From Phycomyces blakesleeanus NRRL 1555(-) (lineage: Eukaryota > Mucoromycota > Mucoromycetes > Mucorales > Phycomycetaceae), in contig NW_017265159.1 of NCBI RefSeq assembly GCF_001638985.1, forward strand, positions 342,092 through 406,091: 64,000 nt of DNA. The letters run 5' to 3'. Within the stretch, counting starts at the first letter, position 1. Each line of letters starts with the position of its first letter. The position numbers and the translations under genes were made by a program. This document shows, piece after piece, positions 57,293 to 64,000 of this stretch. The notes beneath the pieces are model-generated. The model searched no databases, was not told the DNA's origin, and worked only from the letters and a program-made list of their open reading frames with translations.

Positions 57293-60200
57293 TGTGAAAT
57301 CAGAGGTCAAAAGAGAAAGAGAGAAAGAGAGAAAGAGCTCTTTGGTTGAAATTAAGAAAGAACTATAGCTATCGATCGAATAAGCAAGAAAAAAAATTAT
57401 AAAAAAGAAAATCCAATGTCTTTTTATATGCAACAAAAATAGGCAAGGGCTTCTTTTTTTATTATTATTTTTGTTACCCTCGAGTTATATATTTGTACCC
57501 CTTCCTCTGTCTTTATTTATTTATCTATTTCTTTCTATCTATCTCTTTCTGGGGTAAAGGCATATTTGGACTATCTTTTCTGCTTTGCTTTGCTTTGCTT
57601 TGCTTTGCAGGCATATTATCCTTTTGATTGAGCTAAAAAGGAGAAGGTTCTAAAATAATAAAGTATCGAATCTGGTATTCGTTGATTTGATTTATTCCTT
57701 GTCAAATTTATGAATTTATTTCTTATTTCATAAATAAATATATATATATATATAAAAGCTTGGTTATTTGTTTGTAATGTGCCACAAGTATAATTCTTTT
57801 ATTATATTTATTTCTTATAAAATTTTGTTACAATTACAATTAGAATTACAATTAGAATTAGAATTACAGTCATAACTTTTATATAATACATATATATAAT
57901 GCAAAAAATAACAATAACAATAACAATAATACTAAAAGAAAGGTTAGTAGATAGAGTTTATATGGTAAATTATCTAGACACACAGCCTGTCTTGAGATTA
58001 ATGACCCTATTGATTTATAATTTACTCCCTAGCAAATATATATATATATATGTGTGTGTAGGTGTAGGTGTAGGTGTAAGTATATTATATTTATATTACT
58101 AAAATACATTTATTTTATTCTATTTTAATTTAATTTAATTTAATTTAATTTAATTTAATTTAATCACTCACTCACTCACTCACTCACTCACTTACTCACT
58201 CACTCTTTTCAATACTGTATAATTAGCATTTCATCAAAATATTGTGATTTAACAAAATACCGTTGTATTCAAATAGGTTATTTTTATTTTTAATATTTGT
58301 GATCGATTGTGTATCAAGTATGCAATTCTTTCTTTTAAGGAAGTAGGATCTGTACACAGTTTATGCTACATATTGATATCAATATGCATCTTTGGTTTCT
58401 TTTTTGGGGCTTGGACATTCCTCCAAATACGTTTGAGATATTGACATTTTTACCTATTGATATGCATTTCTCTTTCTTTTACGCCCCCTCCTCCTCCTCC
58501 CCTCTCTTACTCTTACTCTTACTCTTACTCTTGCACTCTAGTCCTTTCTTTCTTTCTTTTCCCCCCCTTACACCTCCCTTTGGGTTCTGTCATTCAACAC
58601 CTTGGCAAAATAAATCATCAAAAAAGTAGACTCTATTCTTGTTCTTGTTCTTGTTCTTTACAAGCTATGTTTGAGCCTCCAAATGTGTATATATTATCTA
58701 TTGCAAACAAAATAAGCAGAAATAAGAGTACTCTTTGGTTTGGTAGTCATTTTTTTGTCTTTTAGTAATTTTTAAATCTATTTTACATTTGTTCTTGATA
58801 ATAATCTGAACATTCTATTCATTCTATTCATTGTCTAATATTTATTTATAATTATCGTCATCCTTTTCTTATACTTTATTTCTTTTGGCGTAAAATCCTT
58901 TTGCAATTTTTTTTAATGGCTTATATATATATAGATATGACAGCGCACAGGCAAATAATACATGTGGTGTCTTGAATGAATATTATCCTAATGAGGAAAA
59001 TATAACTCTTAATGTTCATGCTGAATGAAAATAATTATAATAATATATAATTGGCGCAGATACACTGCAAATCTATACTGATTTATTCTGGATTAGTTGA
59101 ATACATTACATTGTATTACATTGTATTATTTTCTCTTCCTCCTCTTCCTCCTCTTCCCCTAGTCTTCCTCTTAGTCTTACTATTACTTTTTACACTTCCT
59201 CATACACTTCCTCATACTCCTCATTTTATGTCCCTTGTTTTGACCCCACCCCTCCCATTTTGTAACCCCCCCCCCTTCTTTTTTGCTTTGTTTTTGCTTG
59301 GCTTGGTGTTTTCCTACGAGTCTATCTCTAAAAGTGCTTATTGAGTTTTTACCTGCAGATTATTTTTGGCATCTTAATACATACACTCTACACACTAAGC
59401 TTTTGTTTTTGTTTTACATACACATACACATACTACAAATATACGAATAAATATATACCTATATAATTTTTTTTTGTTTCTTGTAAATCAAATTAGTTGA
59501 AAGGATTTTTATTTGGTTATAAAATAAATGAACAAATTTATGCTTTAATTCTTATTATTACACTCGTTCAAAATAAAATAAAATATATGTGTGATGCCAT
59601 GTCTTGTTTCTGGTCTTGCATTCCATCTCGGTGATATGCTATAAAAGGGAGATTGTCAGTAAAAAATAATAATAAGAATTATTTTAAAACAATAGCACTC
59701 CCTTTTCTTATATTATACTTTTTTTTTATTTGGGGTAATAAAAGAAGAATAATAGTAAGGTGGGATATCTAGATAGCCAAATAAACAGACGAAGATAAAC
59801 AGACCATTCTAAGATGTTTACCCGCAATTATAAAAGAAAGAAAGCTAGAAAAAAAAAGGGAAATTGAATCGTCCCATTTTTACTCTTGGTTACTGAGATC
59901 TTGACACATTCCCGATGTGTCTTCCCCAAGTACAGGGTCCCCATTTTCTATAGATCCATTAATCTCCCCTTGAGTTTATAATAGTATTTATAATAGCACC
60001 TTTTAGTAAAAAAAAGAAAAAAGAAAAGAAAATCCTACTAGAGATCAGACTTTTATACACAATAAACCCCTGTGCATTTTCTTTTTCTTTTACTTGCCTT
60101 GGAAATATATAGGTATCTGTGTGCGTGAATGTATGTATGTTGCATATATTTTTGTTTGTCTATTGACACGCCCAGAATTTCTTTCTTATTATATATATCT

Positions 60201-61099
60201 TTATTATCGCAGGTTAATCAAAGTTACCAGATCCAGAATTGTATAGATCCCTCGTTTATAGCTTCAAACTCTGATTTCGATATTTCATTCTTATACTCTA
60301 TGTAATAAAATAAAGTAAAATGTTAATATTAATAAAAAAAATCATTGTCTAGGTGAAATACTCAATTTTATAAACAGATAATGAAAGAAAGAAAGAAAAA
60401 AGCACTGGTTTAAAGTGTAAATTACATCGTAAATTACTGTAAATTGGGAAGAGGGATAGAGGAGAGCGAAAGGGAGGGGGGAAGGTATCATTTTTTTTAT
60501 GTATTGACGGATAGGATATTCTTATTCTTATTGTTCCAGTTACACGGGAATGTCCATATCTACTATGTGTATACAATAGCTAATTTCTGTAATTTGAAAT
60601 AATGAAAATGTCAATTCCCTCAACACATGGTTTTACACCAACCGTTCAAATTACAACACCAAAAAAAAGCTTCTTTATTTTTCCTTTTAGACCCTGTTGA
60701 GTCTGGTCTCATTTTGACTTTAGCTAAATGTACCAATAAGAATAAGAATTCTAATGAAAAATAAAATAAAAAAAAAAAGATTCAACTACATTTATATATA
60801 TATATATATAAAGGGAATTTTGTGCATTTTACATATAGATTTCCAAGTCAAAATACATCCACAGAGCATACTCCTCCCTCCCCTTTAAACCTGCATCGAA
60901 ACACCCAAAACGCACCAAAGAATATACAAATGTATATATTGTAAAGAGCACATGCTATTGATCTTTTAAGCTTACTCTTTTTTTATATATATATAAATAT
61001 ACAAAGCAGGTATATAAAGACTACTTTCTTTTTTTTTGTATGCAATATCATACCATGTCTTGTATTCCATTAAGACTCTCAGAAATAAAAGCATGATAC
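57293..61099. other. Long AT-rich intergenic region
   Basis: No supportable gene in 3.8 kb. Features are simple repeats: TTTGC pentamers (57575-57607), AATTAC repeats (57830-57868), TTTAA pentamers (58125-58163) followed directly by CACT tetramers (58164-58205), CTTACT/TTGTTC hexamers (58506-58535, 58635-58660) and CT-rich blocks (58480-58560, 59130-59280). Short ORFs here are low complexity. Confidence 0.6.
58125..58205. repeat. Compound TTTAA and CACT microsatellite
   Basis: About eight TTTAA units run straight into about ten CACT units with one interruption (CTTACT). Confidence 0.9.
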
Positions 61100-63454
61100 T
61101 TATGGACCAGACCGACGGCCACCTACATAGATGGGTCTGCCAGAAGGTGTGTACTAGAACAAATAATAACAAATACATACATACATATATGTAACAAAAC
61201 ACCCCCAGAAAATAATATAAATACAAATCAATGTATATCGTTAAATATCAAATTCAATGCTGGTTTTCATAATCATTCTTTTTTTTTCTCCCCACACACT
61301 CTTTTTCTTGTCGTCTCACCTCATAGTTCTTGTCAAAAATCAGTCCAGCAGGGAGAAGTTCACTACGATAGAAATCTAAAATAATTTCAGGAAATAGAAG
61401 CATTAGAATCGATTATTTCATTTCTTCATTTCTTTCTATTTTTGAACTAGAAAACCTATAAACCACCCCTGTGCTTATATACATCTACATGCACACATAT
61501 ATCTATTCAATACACTCCCTTGAAGAAAATAAGAGAAAGAAATAAAGAAAGAGATATTAAAGGGATTATACTTACTACTGCATTGGTAGCCAACCCTAAT
61601 ATTTTACATATTAGTTAAGTACAATATCCCCATAAAATGCACTCGGATACACACACACGCATATATATATATATATATATATCCATGCAAGTGCATTCTA
61701 TCCTCGATTATTATTATTATTATCTGTTGTTGTTGTTTTACCGATGTGGAATATAACTAGCAAATACACCCCACTACAAGCCACATGGTTAAATAGGGGA
61801 TTTGTCTTTCTTTCTTTGTTATACATTTTTATTATTATTATTATTTTGATTGTCTATCTTACCTTGTCACCACAGCCATGTTCTCGTGCCACCTATATAG
61901 TAGTAATAGAGAAGACAGAAAAATGGATTTAACTTTTGTCTCATATTTTTTTTTGGGATGTAGAATAATCAAAAAAAAAATAATAAAAAAATACTAGTCA
62001 AACAAACAACTAATGCATCTTTGTATTTCAATTCACCCACTTACCTTTAGAAATATTTCCTTTTCTTCAGCAGTCCAATCGCCTGTCCATTGGCCCTAAG
62101 GATAAATTAAATAATTTTAATAAGTAAACTTGAAATACTATATGTATATGTATGTCACTAACCACGCCTGGTTCATTGTGTCGGTAAAAGTACATGTTTG
62201 GGTTCTTTTTAAACATCATTTGGGCTACTGCCTATAAGTTACACAGACAAATTTCATTAAATACAATAATATAATATAATCTTCCCCCCTCTCTCTATCT
62301 CTCTCCTTTTCTCTACCTTTCTATTATTCTTATTATTCTTATTGTTCTTACTGCACATGTATAACACAAGCAGCACCAGCACCAGCATCGTTTTTTTTTG
62401 TAAATTTACTTACCTTTGCATTGATCTTACTTGTGCTCCCCTTTTTCTTGTTGTTGAGCGGATCAGTAAAGGAAAACTTGCCTCCCCCGTTTTTCTCCCA
62501 TGCTTCTGACGCAGACAACTCAAATTCATATTTCTCGATCAGGGCAGGATTGATCCAGCCCAGAAAATGACCCTGAGTCCGTATGGCCTTTTCACACGTC
62601 TCCTTGTCAAAGTATTCGTCTGCCTTTAGCAATTTCCCGTCCCACAATTCCTCGTCTATGATGGCATCACCCGCAGTCCCGGATACCGCCAGTCTACCTC
62701 TCTCGATCCCATTGTCGTTTTCTACCAATACAAACGGGACCGGCTCCACTCCCCGTAGTCTAGATGATTGTCTCTTTGGCCTTTCGCTTTGAGTTGTCTT
62801 GATCTTTTTGGCTTTTGATTTCGATGCTGCTGCTGCTGCTGCTGCTGTTCTTGTTAGTGTTAGTGTTGTTACTGTAGATTCTGAATTGCCAGTGGATTCT
62901 TTAAAAGTTCTTTTTGATATCCTGAGAGTGCAATAAGAAGAAAACCCAGGGGAGAAGAGAGAGAGAAAGAGAGGGAGGGTTATGAGGGGTGATAAGGAAG
63001 GGGGTTCAGTATTTATTCAATATTCAATATGTTAATAATAATAATCCACCTTGTATACATGTATAAACGTCTTATTTTTTTATTTTCTTGTATCTTTTAT
63101 ATATATATTTATGTGTGTGTGTTACCTTTTAGGCAGTGGTGTTGGTGTATTGGGAATGTCATTACGACATGCTTGTTTTGCTTCTTCAAGATTGAACTGG
63201 GCTAAAATCTGGCGATTGCGTTCAATGTTGTCTAGTCTTTGCTGTTCTTTTTTTTTTTTTTGAAAAAAAAAACAAAACAATGTTTGAATGATTACATGAT
63301 TATTATTTTAAAAGAGAACAAAAAAAAGAGGGGGAAGACGTCAATAAGAGGATCTAGGTGAGTGAGTATTGCCTAATTGAAACCTGCTCTCCTTCTTCTA
63401 TATACATTTAGATAGATAGATAGGTATATTACCATACGGTGTTATTTTTGTCAT
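61100..63454 (-). CDS. SANT/Myb-like chromatin or DNA-binding protein with RLxNIxRN motif
   Basis: Ten exons on the minus strand give 320 residues: 63454-63433, 63246-63126, 62921-62414, 62231-62163, 62095-62045, 61892-61863, 61773-61742, 61595-61576, 61375-61320, 61153-61100. All junctions are GT-AG and in phase. The N-terminus (PYEQQRLDNIERNRQILAQF) has the YExxRLxNIxRN motif known from WDR76/Cmr1-type and related nuclear proteins, followed by RPKRQSSRLRGVEP, another motif of that group. A 120-residue middle contains GHFLGWINP and an AWEKNGGGKFSF stretch. A SANT domain spans about 240-290 (GDWTAEEKEIFLKV, HGCGDKWGVFASYIPHR, GYQCSNFYRSEL), ending in SGRPIYVGGRRSGP. Alanine repeats come from GCA codons. 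The whole is assembled from exons as small as 20-32 nt, so exact ends should be treated as models. Function in chromatin or transcription is inferred. Confidence 0.82.
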
Positions 63455-64000
63455 GATGTATGGACATGCAGTTGTGTCAATCGTTGAGATAATATATAGT
63501 ATAGTGGAGTGAAGTGGAGTAGTAGTGGCTTGGCAATAGTGAATAAAATAAAATATATAAAAAAAACAACCTTTTGATTTGTGCCATTTGATGCATTCAA
63601 TACTTTTATATGCTTTCTTCTTCTTGTTCAAATATCTTGACATACACACAAAAGAAAGAAAAAGATTCAGAACAGAGAGAAGTAAGAAGAAGTAGAGGTC
63701 AAAACACATGTACAAACGTATGTACAGCTGTGTATCACATTCTTTCTATCCACCTTCTTATTGTGCTTCTTGTACTGTGATTATCACCATTCATTTCACT
63801 TTTTTTTTCTGGATTTGCTTTATAATGATGCAGGATAATATATAGGAAAGTTTATAAAAACACGCGTGGCTTTTCTTTAATAAAGAATTATGTACATTAG
63901 GGTATACCACTTTAGAGAAACAAAGAAGAAGAAGAAGAAGAAAATAAAATAACTAAATAAATAAATAAATAAATAAATGTCTATCCATTGCTTCCAACCA
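63455..64000. other. Spacer at the right window edge
   Basis: The 5' region of the SANT gene, AT-rich, with GAA repeats (63926-63942) and AAAT repeats (63953-63978). The minus-strand ORF 63398-63715 overlaps the first exon and leader and is not supported as a gene. Confidence 0.5.

Noticed and set aside
57293..57436. N-terminal extension of the Myb protein
   Set aside because: The extra 48 residues are hydrophobic Phe/Ser/Leu codons from a T-rich leader; the MDIKNLL start is more protein-like.
1..64000. CRISPR arrays, bacterial operons, phage or biosynthetic cluster
   Set aside because: No spaced identical short repeats, no bacterial gene organisation, and no core biosynthetic enzymes were found; the genes are dispersed eukaryotic housekeeping and regulatory genes.

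Overview
The window looks like nuclear DNA of a filamentous fungus, most likely an early-diverging Mucoromycota/Mucorales-type genome. The reasons are AT-rich spacers full of simple repeats, many short GT-AG introns (about 60-150 nt) that interrupt conserved eukaryotic genes, T-rich acceptors, and proteins such as a PIG-Q/Gpi1 GPI-synthesis subunit, a WDR59/Sea3 GATOR2-SEAC subunit, mitochondrial proline dehydrogenase and eL37. The species was not identified. Exon models below were built by hand: every junction was chosen so that phase and protein continuity agree, and all whole-gene totals are multiples of three.

Layout. 1-5.3 kb is repeat-derived: a 495-bp-spaced direct duplication, a tRNA-like 91-nt fold, a strongly decayed 28S rRNA relic on the minus strand, and an exon-like ORF sharing a short motif with the duplicated repeat. 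6.7-9.0 kb holds a seven-exon SLC49/FLVCR-like MFS transporter. 9.0-13.3 kb is empty of supportable genes. 13.3-20 kb carries an uncharacterised Gln/Pro-rich protein, proline dehydrogenase, and a minus-strand T5orf172/DUF1766 protein. 20.5-30.1 kb carries WDR59/Sea3 (13 exons), a minus-strand SMYD-like SET protein, and ribosomal protein eL37. 31.2-37.5 kb is an insertion cluster: a full-length PIF/Harbinger element (32-nt perfect TIRs, two genes, transposase broken by one frameshift), a novel-looking 849-bp element with 71-nt TIRs, a LigE/etherase-type glutathione transferase gene, and a 350-bp TA-flanked MITE. 38.0-42.4 kb is a 19-exon PlsB/GPAT/GNPAT-type acyltransferase. 45.7-47.5 kb is an intronless regulator with a fungal middle-homology domain but no zinc cluster. 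48.5-52.6 kb is PIG-Q/Gpi1 (14 exons, minus). 56.6-57.3 kb is a two-repeat Myb protein, and 61.1-63.5 kb a ten-exon SANT protein with micro-exons. 

The genes do not form a pathway or cluster; they are ordinary neighbours covering transport, proline catabolism, TORC1 signalling, translation, lipid and GPI synthesis, and transcription. No defence system, CRISPR array or secondary-metabolite cluster was seen. The most notable material is the mobile and relic DNA (28S pseudogene, intact-ended Harbinger, 849-bp TIR element, TA MITE) and some unusual gene structures (16-nt exon, ATG-only first coding exon, GC-AG introns).
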